Positions 1 to 10,795 of a stretch of 19,931 bases of DNA are shown one piece after another. Every line of letters begins with the position of its first letter. The first letter of the stretch is position 1. The stretch covers positions 1 through 19,931 of the forward strand of contig JALNQF010000607.1 of assembly GCA_028456385.1 (NCBI GenBank), written 5' to 3'. The translations under genes and the position numbers were made by a program. This DNA is from Ophiosphaerella korrae. Lineage: Eukaryota > Ascomycota > Dothideomycetes > Pleosporales > Phaeosphaeriaceae. The notes below the pieces were generated by a model, which saw only the letters and a list, made by a program, of their open reading frames with translations, ran no database searches and had not been told where the DNA came from.

Positions 1-229
1 TTAACTAATTAAGTAGATAACAAATATACTATAAAAATTAGGTAATATAATCTCTACTAGCCTACTAAACACTAGATGAAATAAAAATTGAATTTTATAC
101 GCTAATAAAAAAGTTCTATTAGGTTGAATTTTACAAAAAAAAAAGTCCTCTAAACAGTTTAAATCCTAGCTTGTATTTGATTAGTAATTAAAATTTGTAG
201 TATACTAAAATAAAGTCCTAGATATTTTC

Positions 230-3200
230 TTTAAGATTTATGTTCGCTTATATTTTTAGCTATTATATTCGTAGAGTTATTACTAGTTAAAAACTATAAT
301 TTTTTTTTAGGCTTTTTTTTCGTGTTACCCTACTATACCCTTAACACTAAAGCTAGAAAGATTAGAAATTAAGAATATAGTTATAGATATAACAATAATT
401 AATAATAAATAAGATATAATATTAGGTATACTATAGTTATAGATAACTAACCTAAGGATTAATTAGAGAATCGAGAGAATTTATTACCTAGAGAAAGATA
501 TATTAAAAGCTAATATAATTATATACAAAGGATAGTTTCTAGAAGAATATAAAAAATAAAAGAAATAACTTATAGAACCTAATAACTACTTTCTAGAATA
601 CTAACTATAGGATTTAGTAATTAAACTAGAATAAGAGAAAGATATAAGATAAAGCCTAGTATATAGAAAAATAGAAGAAAATCTAAAATTAAATAAGTAT
701 TTATATAGAACGTAATAAAGAAAGGATAGATATAATAATCTAAATCTTTAGTAGTATATAGACTTATATTTATAGATAAAAAAGAGATAGAAGATAAATA
801 ACTTTATATAGATTTTAGAAAAACAAACATAATTATAAGTAAAAACTAATACTCCTTACTATATATAGATAAGATATAAGATAGACTATAAAAAGCCTAA
901 ATCTTTATAAAACTAGATATTTAAAACGTATACTATTAGATTAGAATTAAGAAAAGAGATAAATAGAAAACTATATTTAGAACGTTATATAGACTATTTA
1001 AATATTTAGTTATACTATTTAGACTAACAAACGTACTAGTAGCGTTCTAAGAAAGAATTAATATAGTACTAAAAAAGTACTTAGATATATTTATATTTAT
1101 ATACCTAGACTATATCTTTATATTCTTAGAAATAAAAGAAGAATATACGCAATATATATATATAAAGTACTAGAAAGACTAGTAGAAAATAAACTATTTT
1201 TTAAAGTAAGGAAGTATAAATTTTATATAAAAGAAATAGATTTCCTTAGATTTATTATAGAACTAGGAAAGATTAAGATTAACTTAAATAAGACTAAAGT
1301 AATCTAAGAATAGCTAATACTAAAAAACTTATAAGAGGTATAATAATTCTATAGACTAGTAAACTTTTATAGAAAATTAATAGTAGACTAGTCTAAACTA
1401 ATAGAACTCTTAATAAACTTTATAAAAAAAGATATACTATTTAAGTAGAGTAAAGAATATAATAAAGTATTTAATTATGTTAAATAGAGATTTATAGAAA
1501 ATCTAGTTATTAGGATATATAACCTAGACCTACTAGTAATAGTAAAAATAGACGTATCTAACTTAGTCTATAGAATAGTACTAATATAAGAAGACTAAGA
1601 TATAAAATAAGAATACTTAGTTAAATACTTCTCTAAGAAAATAAAGCTAGTAGAGCTTAACTACTTAATCTATAATAAAGAGATACTAGTAATCTATAAA
1701 GTATTTAAATAATAGAGAGTATATTTATAAAAAGTAAAATACTAAATAAAAGTCTATATAGACTATAAGAATCTTATAAGATTTATAATAAATAAGGAAT
1801 TATTATAATACTATATAAGATAGTAAAAGTTTCTATTAATATTTAATATAGAAATTATATATACTAAAGGTAAAGATAATTAGTTTATAGACGCTCTAAG
1901 TAGAAGACTAGACTTATAAGAAGAAGTTAGCGCTACTAGTATAGTTTTAGTTAAGAATAAAGAAATTTATCTAGTCTTAAATATACCTAAAATAGCTATA
2001 ATACTTAAGAGAAAAAGTAGTAAACTAGATAAATAGATTTAGAAAGAAATAAAGAAAGCTTCTAAAGAAATAGAAAAACTTAAAATTTAAGAAAAAATTA
2101 TAAAAGTATATAAAAGAACTTAAATACTAATTAAGATATAAAAAGAGTTTATATAATAGTTCTATAAACTACTAGTATATAGATATTAAGGTATTAATAA
2201 AATATTAGATAGATTACTATAAGATTACTATATCTTAAAAGTAAGATAACTAGTAATAGAAGTACTATAAGATTATATAGAATATTATAAGAATAAGTAT
2301 AATAGATATATACTATATAGAATACTATAACTAGTTAAGATACTAGAATAACTATAGAGAGTTATTACAATAGACTTTATTATAAAACTACTAAAGTCTA
2401 AGAACTTAATATTAAAGACTAAATATAATAAAATTCTAATAATAGTAAATAAGCTTATAAAGTACTTATACTTTAAACTATATAAAAAGAAAAGTAGGAT
2501 AGAAGTTACTATATACTAGGTTCTAGAAACTATAATTAGCTAATATAGTATTCTAGATAAGATTATTATAGATAGAGATATAAGATTTATATTAAAACTA
2601 TAGAGAACTATAATAGCGTAATTAAAAGTTTAATATACAATATTAATAGTATATTACTCTTAGATAGATAAATAATTAGAACGTATAAACTAGATAGTAA
2701 AATAATACTTAAAATACTACCTTAACTATAATTAGAATAATTAGGTATAGCTATTACCTATAGTATAGCTAGTATATAATAGTATAAAGAATATAGTAAT
2801 AAAAGTATTACTTTTCTTTATTAACTATAGATTTAACCCTAATATATATAGAATATTAATATTCTAAGTATCTTAGTTCTTAAGAAAAGAAAACTTTATA
2901 AATAGGCTTAAAAAAATTTATAATTAACTATAATAGGACGTAGAATTCTTATAGGATTAAATAGTAAAGTACTATAATAGAAAATACTAAAAGAGACCCT
3001 AATTTAAAGAAAAAGAAAAAGTATAGTTAGTATAAAAAAATATTAAAAGTAAAAAATTAAGTTCTAAACTAGATTATATTACGATAAGACTTTATAAAAT
3101 TAAAAAGAAAGTTATACTAGTTATATTTAAACTAAGACTACTAGATAAAATAAAGATATACCTAATATTCTATATAGTACTATTAGAAAAGGTACTATAA

Positions 3201-3413
3201 GAAGTAAAACTACTAGTATATAAAGTAGATATATATAGAGAATAGAAAGAATAGAAAGTTAAAGAAATCTTATAATAATAGTTCTATAATAGAAAGAACT
3301 ACTACTTAGTAAAATAAATTAGTGTAGATAAGAAAGGAAAACTATATAAAGAAATATAAGAACTAGAGGACAACTTTAACTACTTTAAGAAACTAGAAGA
3401 GTTCTAAAATTAA
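230..3413 (+). mobile_element. Degraded Ty3/gypsy chromodomain retrotransposon (pol)
   Basis: A pol polyprotein is legible through many stop codons. The end of an aspartic protease reads as D-I-I-L-G-I-L at about 413-433. The reverse transcriptase at about 740-1300 shows LYIDFRK (802-822), a TKLD-like IKLD, FRLTNV where the family has FGLTNA, and YLDYI where it has YLDDI. RNase H follows (KIDVSN at about 1545, then KYFSKKIKLVELNY) with a DALSRR linker at 1890-1907. The integrase core contains VITIDFI at 2361-2381 and DKIIIDRD at about 2556. A chromodomain remnant (NYYLVK then ELEDNFNYFKKLEEF) lies at about 3230-3405. The domain order is that of chromoviruses. The reading frame changes between PR, RT and RNase H, so indels exist as well as point mutations. 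LTR ends were not identified. It is certainly inactive. Confidence 0.9.
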
Positions 3414-4139
3414 AACCTTCTAGAACGCCTTATAGTAAACTAAGAAAATTAATAATACTACTACTAGATAGAGAGGTAATAGGAATAACTAATATAATAG
3501 GAGCTAGAGTAGCCTCTACTATATTATCTAAATCTAATTTAGCTTCTAAGGTATAAAACTATTTAGATAACTTAGTATTATTATAAGCTTTTAGCTTATA
3601 AAGACGCTTAATATAAGAATAAAGCTCTACTAGCTTATAAAGAGTTAACTTATACTTAGCTTTAGCTATAGTAAGCTATAATAATAATTATACTTAAGCT
3701 CTATTAATAGCTTACTCTATATAACTTAGTAGAAAGAGACTATATAGAAATTAAATACTTATACTCTATAAGTAAAACCTTAGAAGAAATATATTTATAC
3801 TAAATCTTAGTAAAAATATACTTATTATAATATTTACTATTATTTAAAGATATTAAGTAAGTAAAGCCTAGCTCTATATAATAATAATAAAGAAATATCT
3901 TAACTTTATTATAAATAATATAAGCTATAAAAAAAAGCTTATTATACTAGAAGTAAGAAGGTATAGAGAGTAATAAAGAACTAGAAATTAATAAAGAAAC
4001 TAAGCTAATAACTTTAGCTCTAGAATAGAGAAATAAGAGACTATATAGAAGAGAGAATAGTATTATAGTAGTAATAAAAGAACTTAAGATAGAGCTAATT
4101 AGTTTAAGCTTAGCTACTAATAAAGTATAGAATAAGTAA
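3414..4139. other. TA-rich interval without recognisable coding
   Basis: This lies between the chromodomain of the first relic and the repeat copy at 4140. It contains many short AGCTT/TAAGC-like palindromic snippets and no legible domain in any frame that I tried. It probably represents the 3' end or LTR of the first element, or another decayed element. No gene is supported. Confidence 0.4.
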
Positions 4140-4400
4140 GGTAATAATCTATAGGATAATAAGCTTAATTAGGAAACTAACTATAACTAAGATACGTAAT
4201 AAATTTATAAATTTATAATCTTAGTAAATACAAAGTAATAAAGCTACTAAGATAATATTACTATATAGTTAGTAGTAATACGTATTATTAGGATAGTATT
4301 AGTAATTTAATCCTCTAACTATAGAACGCTAATATAAGATAATTACAAAAAATCTTCTATTATTTATAGTTATTATAGATTACTATATAAACTTTTATTA
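4140..4400 (+). repeat. TA-rich dispersed repeat, copy A
   Basis: This shares a nearly collinear sequence with the window's last 290 bases (copy B) and, inverted, with about 8290-8560 (copy C). An identical stretch of about 52 nt runs from 4262 to 4314, matching 19813-19865, and 45 nt of it recurs as the reverse complement at 8397-8441. The core contains the palindrome AATACGTATT. Beyond the core, A and B differ mostly by C/T or G/A transitions. It could be a decayed LTR or the end of another element; no coding was recognised. Confidence 0.7.
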
Positions 4401-4809
4401 TTAACTTTTAATTTACTAACTCTTACGAGACTAGTTACCTATAGTTAATAATAGGTAGCCTATTATAACCTACTCTCTAAGAAAAATTATAACTAGTAAG
4501 CTTAGTATCTAGAGTAAAAATAACTAGTAGAGTAAAAAGATTTATAACTAAGCTAAGCTTAGAAAGCGTATATAAGATATATAGGGCTAAAGACTATAGT
4601 ACTAAAAGGACTTCTACTACTAGTACTATAAAATATATACTATACGTACTATACTTAATAGCTTAAGAGTTAGTTAGTAGTAAACCTATATTAGTAAAGT
4701 CTAAAGCCTTTCTAATAATTTTATATACACTATAGTAAAGAGATACCTTTATATAAGTATAAGTAAAGAGTTTAATAAAAGTTAAAAGTACTTAATATAG
4801 TAGTAGAGT

Positions 4810-5900
4810 ATAAGTATAGTACTTAGATAATAAAGAAGTCTTAAAATATAAAAGTAGAGTATATATTCTAGAAAAACCTACTATTAGGTAAGAAATTCTA
4901 CTCTAGTATTATAACTTATATATAGCTAGCTACTTTAGTATATATAGAATACTTAAGCTAATTATAAGATACTATTACTAGCTATTAATAGAGTAAGACG
5001 TTTAGAAATATATAAAAACTTATATAATATACTAATAACGTAAAGTACTAAAGTATAAGTAATATAGAGAATTATCTCTTTTACTAAACCTAAGTAATAT
5101 CTTTAAAGAAGTCTCTCTAGACTTTATTATAGGCTTCTTACTTTTAAAAGATAGGTTAAAGTATATATATAATATAATACTAGTAATAGTAAACTACTTA
5201 TCTAAGATAGCTATCTATATCCTAGTACTTAAAAAGTAGGATATATAATAGTTTATAGAAGTATACTTTAATAATATTATTATAAACTATAGGATATAGA
5301 AAAGTATTATATTAGACTAAAGGTTAATCTTTACTTTAAAATTTTAGGTAGAAATATACAACTAACTATAAGTAAAGTATAAGCTAAGTATAGCTTTTTA
5401 CTTATAAACTAATAAGTAAACTAAATAATAAAATTAGACTTAAGAATTATATTTAATAATCTTTATAATAGAGAATTAAAATAATTAGATTACTTTACTA
5501 AAAATAGTACAATTTATATATAATAACTAAATTTATAAAGAAATAAAGATAATACCTTTTTATACTATACTAAGTAAATACCTAATCTTTATATACTTAC
5601 TTAAAGATAATAAGCTAGAAAAGAAAGTACTAAACGCTATTTAAAGAGTAAAGCGTATATATAGTATATAAGTAATATATATAAAGTTTCTATAAAAAGT
5701 ATAAGTATATTAAGTATAGTACTATAATAATAAATATAAACTAGTAGTTTTTAGAAAAAGAGAGCTAGTCTTACTAAGTATAAAGAACTTAAGCTTTACT
5801 TACTAACTATATAAGAAGCTATTAGATAAGTTTATTAGACTATTTTAAGTATAAGACGTAGTAAGAATATTAGTATACTACTATTAGATTTAAAAGAAGT
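4810..5900 (+). mobile_element. Degraded Ty3/gypsy integrase fragment, second lineage
   Basis: A second integrase can be read through stops. The segment KYKSRVYILEKPTIR starts at about 4839. A zinc-binding-region remnant (ASYFSIYRILKLIIRYYY) follows at about 4927. Next come ELSLLLNLSNIFKEVSLDF, then NIILVIVNYLSKIAIYI (family: YDAILVVVDRYSKMALYIP), a catalytic-core remnant ending in LIFTLKF, and SIAFYL*TNK*TK (family: STAFHPQTDGQTE). The post-integrase tail (FRKRELVLLSIKNLS) lies near 5755. Wording differs clearly from the first element, so this is another family. The protease, reverse transcriptase and RNase H expected upstream are not visible, so the copy is truncated or interrupted near copy A of the TA-rich repeat. 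Confidence 0.85.
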
Positions 5901-8289
5901 TATAGTAGTTTAATAAAAAAGCTTTTTTATAATAGCTATATAAAGGCCTTATTAGAGAGAGATACTAAGGCTTTTAGAAAAGCTCTTTTTTAGATTAATT
6001 ACTTATAACTTAATAGTACTAGGTATAAACTAAGTAGATTAATTTTACTATCTATCTCTAGCTCTACGCTCTATCTATATATCTACAATATAGTAGTCTT
6101 AGCTAGGTCTCTTAAGATAGTAGTAAGCTAGATTCTTAATACTTTTTCTATTAAGGTACTAGTTTCTTTATTATATTAGTTATACTAACGTAGTTTATCT
6201 CTTTATATATAAGATTCTTTATTTAATTCCTTTATTTATAAAAGTTAAGGCTATAATCCTTTTAGCTATAGTAAAGTTAGTAGCTTAGCGATTGTATATA
6301 TAATCGCGTATCTAATTACGTATTAAGTATCTAATCGTGTAACTTATCTAATAACTACTTACTACTACTACCTTACTATTATATTTATAACATATTTTAT
6401 ATATTTTTTTTAAGAGATAAAAATCTTAATTAGGTATAAAAGATAATACCTAGCTACCTAAAGTAATAAAAGAAAGAGAAGAAGTATAAAAAGTTAAAAA
6501 AATCTTAAAGAAATATAAAAAAAAAAGATAATTAGAGTATCTTATTAGATAAAAAAGATATAATAAATCCTAAAATATATAAACTCTTACTATAGATTTT
6601 AATTTAGCTTAAAGCGCTTTATAATTTAAATATATATAGAAAATATATTTTATATACTTAAAACGTACTTATAGAGTAAATAGTATAATCTAACTTTTAA
6701 CTTTATAGCTAAGTATCTATATATATAAAAAAATAAATAATTATACTATAAACTATTTTTTCTCTACTTATTAGATAAGCCTAAACTACTTTCTACTTAT
6801 ATCTTACCTATATTTTAAAAATAAAACGTCTTAACCTTTTACTTTATTTTCTTTTTCTTTATTTTCTTTTTTTTATTCTTTTTCTACTTCTTCTTCTTCT
6901 ACTACCTTTTCTTTTTTCTTTTTTTTTTCTTTTTTTTCTTCTTCTTCTTTATTACTATCTTTATTATTATTATTATTAGCTTATCTTATAGAAAAGTTAC
7001 TATAGTAAGCTTAAAAAGTAGTTAGTATATACTATATAGGTATAGTATAGATAAATATATAATAAAGTAAAGATAGCCTAAAATCTCTATTAATACTTTA
7101 ACTAAACCCTTTTACTAAGCTATAAAGCTATACTACTTAGTTAAAATAAGCTCTAAAAATTAAAGTATAGTTATAAGTATTTAAGTAAGTACTTCTAAAG
7201 AAGTACTACTATAAGTAGTAAAGTACCTATAGTTTAATTTTAATAGCTCTAAGTTAAAGGTATACTAAGTATAAGTAAGCTTAATACTAGTATTATACAA
7301 TTCTAAGTTATTTTTAAAAGTAATAGTATTAGATATAGTAGTATTATATATATTATAAAGCTTATAATAATAATTAATATACTTATTAAGTATAAAAAGT
7401 ATATATTTATCTAAGTTAAAGCGTATATAAAGAGTATATATTATAGTTACTAAGGCGTAGCTACTATAATTACTAGAGAAATAATACTAGTATTAACGTT
7501 CTTTTAGCTTATTATATACTTCTTTCTAGTTAATAATACTTTAAGTATAGTATAAGTAAGTAGTATATAAAGTATAATAGTTAGCGCGCTTAGTATCTAT
7601 ACTTTACTTAAAAGGCTAAGCTTAATAGATACTACTATTCTTAATAAATTTTAGGTAAAAATAGTAAACTATAGTAATAATTACTAAATATATACTATAG
7701 TTAATAAAAAGATAAGTAAAGTAATTAGAAAAGAAAAATATTTTTTATATAAAGTCTACTAAGAGTAAATATAATTATATAAGTAATAATCTTTTACTTA
7801 TTATTAAAATATAAATAGAATATTATATATAAGTATAATAATAATAATATACCTAATATATAGGTATAGCGCGTAAGGTATATAAATACTCTTTTCTCTA
7901 TTTTCTTAAAAGTTTAGGGTTTTTATTAAGGTTATACTTTAAAAAGCTAGTAAAAATACTAGCTAGAGAGAAAAGCTCTATAATAAGAGTTTATTAAATA
8001 CTTAAAACTCTTCTAAACTCTAGTATAAGTTTAGAGTAAAGCTAATATACTAAAGATTATAATATTATATAGTTATAATCTAAAGTAAAGCTAGTATACT
8101 ATATAAGCGTATAAAAGGCTTAATACTTATAAAAAAAGTAAAGTAAGTATTATTCTCTTTTAGGTACTAGTAGTACTATTAAATACTATCTATTATCTCT
8201 TTACTATCTCTTATAGCTTATAGTAAGTACTATTATCTTCTAGCTACTTCTTAATATAACTACTAAGTACTTTAGTAAGAGTATAGTAA
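5901..8289. other. TA-rich interval, no legible gene
   Basis: This may include the 3' end or LTR of the second relic (about 5900-6350), which has locally more C and G with snippets such as ATCGCG near 6302. The rest is TA-rich decay. Minus-strand frames around 7300-7700 give long stretches with few stops but nothing I can assign to gag, pol or a DNA transposase. Treat it as unclassified decayed repeat. Confidence 0.4.
6833..6978. repeat. Polypyrimidine tract followed by (ATT)n microsatellite
   Basis: From 6833 to about 6956 the plus strand is almost purely T and C, with runs of CTT triplets and T-runs. From 6961 it becomes an ATT repeat of six units. Read on the minus strand the tract would encode Lys/Glu/Arg-rich sequence, but no continuous protein is seen. 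It is a low-complexity tract inside the decayed block. Confidence 0.8.
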
Positions 8290-8560
8290 ATTAAAAAGTA
8301 ATAACTAAAGTATATATTATAATTAAGTAATAGGCTTATAAATAATAGAATAATTCTTGTAATATTAATATATTTTTACTCTTAGTTAGAAATTAGATTA
8401 CTAATACTATCCTAATAATACGTATTACTACTAACTATATACCTATATATTATATCTAATCTATAGTATAGATCTATAGATTACTTATAATCTATTATAT
8501 ATAACTATAAATTACTTATATTACGTGTCCTAATTATAGTTTATATCCTAATCTAGGTTA
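8290..8560 (-). repeat. TA-rich dispersed repeat, copy C (inverted)
   Basis: The reverse complement of this interval matches copies A (4140-4400) and B (19640-19931). The exact 45-nt core is at 8397-8441. Flanking similarity includes the GACACGTAAT motif (forward ATTACGTGTC at about 8520), found in B at about 19690. The order of blocks is the same as in A and B once inverted. It is more diverged outside the core than A is from B. Confidence 0.65.
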
Positions 8561-8950
8561 TTACTCTACTTATCTTATACTTTATAAGTACTTAAATTAA
8601 GACTAATTAGTTTTATCTCGATTTCTCTTATTATATCTATAATATACTAAGTAGTTACCTAGTATATATAGCTTTATTACCTCTCTCTTAGTTAGCTCTC
8701 TATCTACTATTTGCTTTCTTTTTAATTAACTAGTTACTATACCTCCTAGAGCTATCTTACGTAAAGTCTATCTTATAATTATTTTATTATATTTTAAAAA
8801 GAGTAAAAGAGTAATTACTCTTTTTTAAAAGTTATAACTTTGCCCTAATAGTACTAATTTTATGTTTAACTTTCACGCTACTTACAAGAACGATTAGTGT
8901 TTTAAGTATTTACAACGACTCTATTAGAATAAATTAATAATTAAGAATAA

Positions 8951-9469
8951 AATTAATTAGTTTCTATGCTTTTATACATTTATAGGAGTAGGTTAGTAGG
9001 GGGAGGAGAAGTATTAAACTTTATCCTGATAGTAGTAGGTGTAAGGTTGTAAGTGGATGTCGTGTGTTTAACATAAATTACCCTTATAGTAAATAAGACC
9101 CACAATATATAGACATGCTAGAGATTAAGCTAGCATAGAGGCTAGGGGCTGCGAGTATGGGTGCGCTGCTTGCTTGCAGTGTCAGGAGGCATGGGCAATT
9201 TCAAAACGGAAAAGGCAAAACATGATGAACGTAGCGTGGAAAATAGTATAGGAGTAAGCTATATCATCGCGCTTATCAAATAAGTCTCATACCCAAGTGT
9301 CTAACTATCTTATTTGTGTTTTGCGTCGAGGACTCTTGTTCAAAGATGAATCAAGCTCATGTCGCCGCATATCTAACGCGAACGCCAATTAAGTATATAC
9401 AATAACCAAGCTGCGCCTTGCTTCACGTTCATGAGCCCTGTAATTACCCCCATTCCATGTTAAAGTCCT
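8951..9469. other. Transition zone downstream of the CRH gene
   Basis: Composition shifts here from the TA-rich block to balanced DNA, with a purine-rich patch near 8995-9010. The end nearest 9469 is presumably the 3' UTR and terminator region of the minus-strand CRH gene. No coding sequence, tRNA or repeat was recognised. Confidence 0.45.
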
Positions 9470-10795
9470 TTAGAAAGCAAGCAGTACAGCACCGAGCATT
9501 GCACCCACAAGCACACCAGCCTTGTTCTGGCTCGCAGCACCAGTGAATTGTGCGGGTGGTGCACTCACAGTTGCGTTACGCGATGGTGTTGGAAGAATTG
9601 CACCAGGCGCAGTTGGGTTGGGGACGATCGGTGGTGGCCGAGTCTCGGTGCGAATGCCACCTGTAGGGAAAGGCGGGGAAGGCTGAACGGGCGCCGCAGA
9701 GCTGAGGTTTGGTGTCTTGGCAGAAGAGATGACACTGGCAGGAGGGAGTGCAGGGTATTGAGTTGTAAAGGAAGCGGGAGGAGCGCCGGTGACGGTAACG
9801 TACGCGGTACCGCATTCACACGGCTTGCCATCCTTGGGTGGGCTGCCGGCTGCTCCACCAGAAGGCTTGGGTGCAGGAGCAGTCGGGTTGCTGGCGACAC
9901 CGCTGGGAGCATTGATGCCAGATGCAATTGGCTTATTTGAGGCAGTAGCAGAAGGCTCGAGAACAGCCGAGTTCTGAGGCGCTCCATCTTTGTTGCCAGC
10001 ACCGATAACTTGAATAGAATCCTTAGAACCCGTTTTATCGCTCCATTTATACTCAGTCCCGGGGCTGTAATTGATAACTTTGATGCTGTCGACTGTCATC
10101 GTGAACGGTGCCTTGGCGTAGTCAACGTCGCCGCCCGCCCACTGCCGGGTACCTTCATTTTCAGAATCACCACCAGGCCAGTTGCCGAGACGAACGTTAC
10201 AAGGAGTTTGGGGGTAGTTTTTACCACCATTAGCATCGGCGTAGTTCAAGGTGCGAACAGGTTTGTTGTCAATGATCCAGGTGAGAGACTCCGCAGTCCA
10301 GTTCAAAGCGTAAGTGTGAGTTTCAGTCTGTGTGGCAGCAACAGGAGCCTCGATCATTCGATCATAGGTTGTTGTATTCCCCTTGCCGAAGTAGTTCATC
10401 TGAACTTTACCCTCTTGGCCTCCAATCCACTCCCAATCGACCTCATCTAGATTCTGGGACTGAAGGACAATTGAAGAGATGATTCCCTGGCCTTTGGCGG
10501 CAGTCATCTTGACCTCAACGTAACCGAAGTGTAAGAAGCCCTCAGATTGAATCGTAGGAGCATCGCCCTTCTTGGCAACGGTGAACTCGGCACCACCAGC
10601 ACCATAAGTCAAGCTGCCAGCGGTTTGCTTCCAACCCTTGACAGAGTCTTTGCCGGCTTTAAAGTCAGTTGTCCAGGTCTGAGGCATGGCGGGGTCGTTG
10701 GAGCAGTCCTTTTCCATAGGATTACAATCCGTGAAGGTTTGGGCTGTAACTAGAGCAGCCAGTACGCTTGCAGCGGCACATGAAGTGAAGCGCAT
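9470..10795 (-). CDS. GPI-anchored CRH-type chitin-glucan transglycosylase (GH16)
   Basis: A single-exon, 441-residue protein of the fungal CRH family (Crh1/Utr2/Crf1-like). Family members act at the cell surface and transfer chitin chains onto beta-glucan to crosslink the wall. A signal peptide covers residues 1-18 (cleavage VTA|QT). The CNP...KDC cysteine pair at 24/31 is typical of the family N-terminus. The GH16 domain spans about 40-245 with the catalytic motif DEVDWEW at 117-123; E118 is the expected nucleophile and E122 the acid/base. Potential N-glycosylation sites are N140, N165, N242, N363 and N407. A long Ser/Pro/Ala-rich tail (about 270-420) ends in a hydrophobic C-terminus (427-441) after a small-residue stretch near 419-424, indicating a GPI anchor. 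The start has a good context (GCC before ATG) and begins the signal peptide. I cannot tell which CRH paralogue it is. Confidence 0.95.
   Translation of the reverse strand: MRFTSCAAASVLAALVTAQTFTDCNPMEKDCSNDPAMPQTWTTDFKAGKDSVKGWKQTAGSLTYGAGGAEFTVAKKGDAPTIQSEGFLHFGYVEVKMTAAKGQGIISSIVLQSQNLDEVDWEWIGGQEGKVQMNYFGKGNTTTYDRMIEAPVAATQTETHTYALNWTAESLTWIIDNKPVRTLNYADANGGKNYPQTPCNVRLGNWPGGDSENEGTRQWAGGDVDYAKAPFTMTVDSIKVINYSPGTEYKWSDKTGSKDSIQVIGAGNKDGAPQNSAVLEPSATASNKPIASGINAPSGVASNPTAPAPKPSGGAAGSPPKDGKPCECGTAYVTVTGAPPASFTTQYPALPPASVISSAKTPNLSSAAPVQPSPPFPTGGIRTETRPPPIVPNPTAPGAILPTPSRNATVSAPPAQFTGAASQNKAGVLVGAMLGAVLLAF

Larger units (their letters stand above)
1..8950. repeat. TA-rich block of RIP-like degraded transposons
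   Basis: The whole stretch is overwhelmingly A and T with very frequent TpA, and no open frame of useful length exists on either strand. Where coding remnants can be read, sense codons for W, Q and R have become TAG, TAA or TGA, as expected if CpA was converted to TpA on both strands. This is the hallmark of repeat-induced point mutation in ascomycetes. Recognisable contents are listed separately. Composition changes over about 8850-9110 to balanced DNA. The RIP reading is inference from composition and stop pattern; no index was computed. Confidence 0.85.

Noticed and set aside
6280..6350. Possible tRNA or structured RNA near ATCGCG inverted snippets
   Set aside because: No cloverleaf with a T-arm GGTTCGA-type box; only short TA-rich complementarity.
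1..8950. CRISPR array or bacterial mobile DNA
   Set aside because: Repeats are not regularly spaced, and the content is decayed eukaryotic Ty3/gypsy elements.
10010..10450. 146-codon plus-strand frame inside the CRH gene
   Set aside because: Antisense shadow of the GH16 coding region; no recognisable motif.
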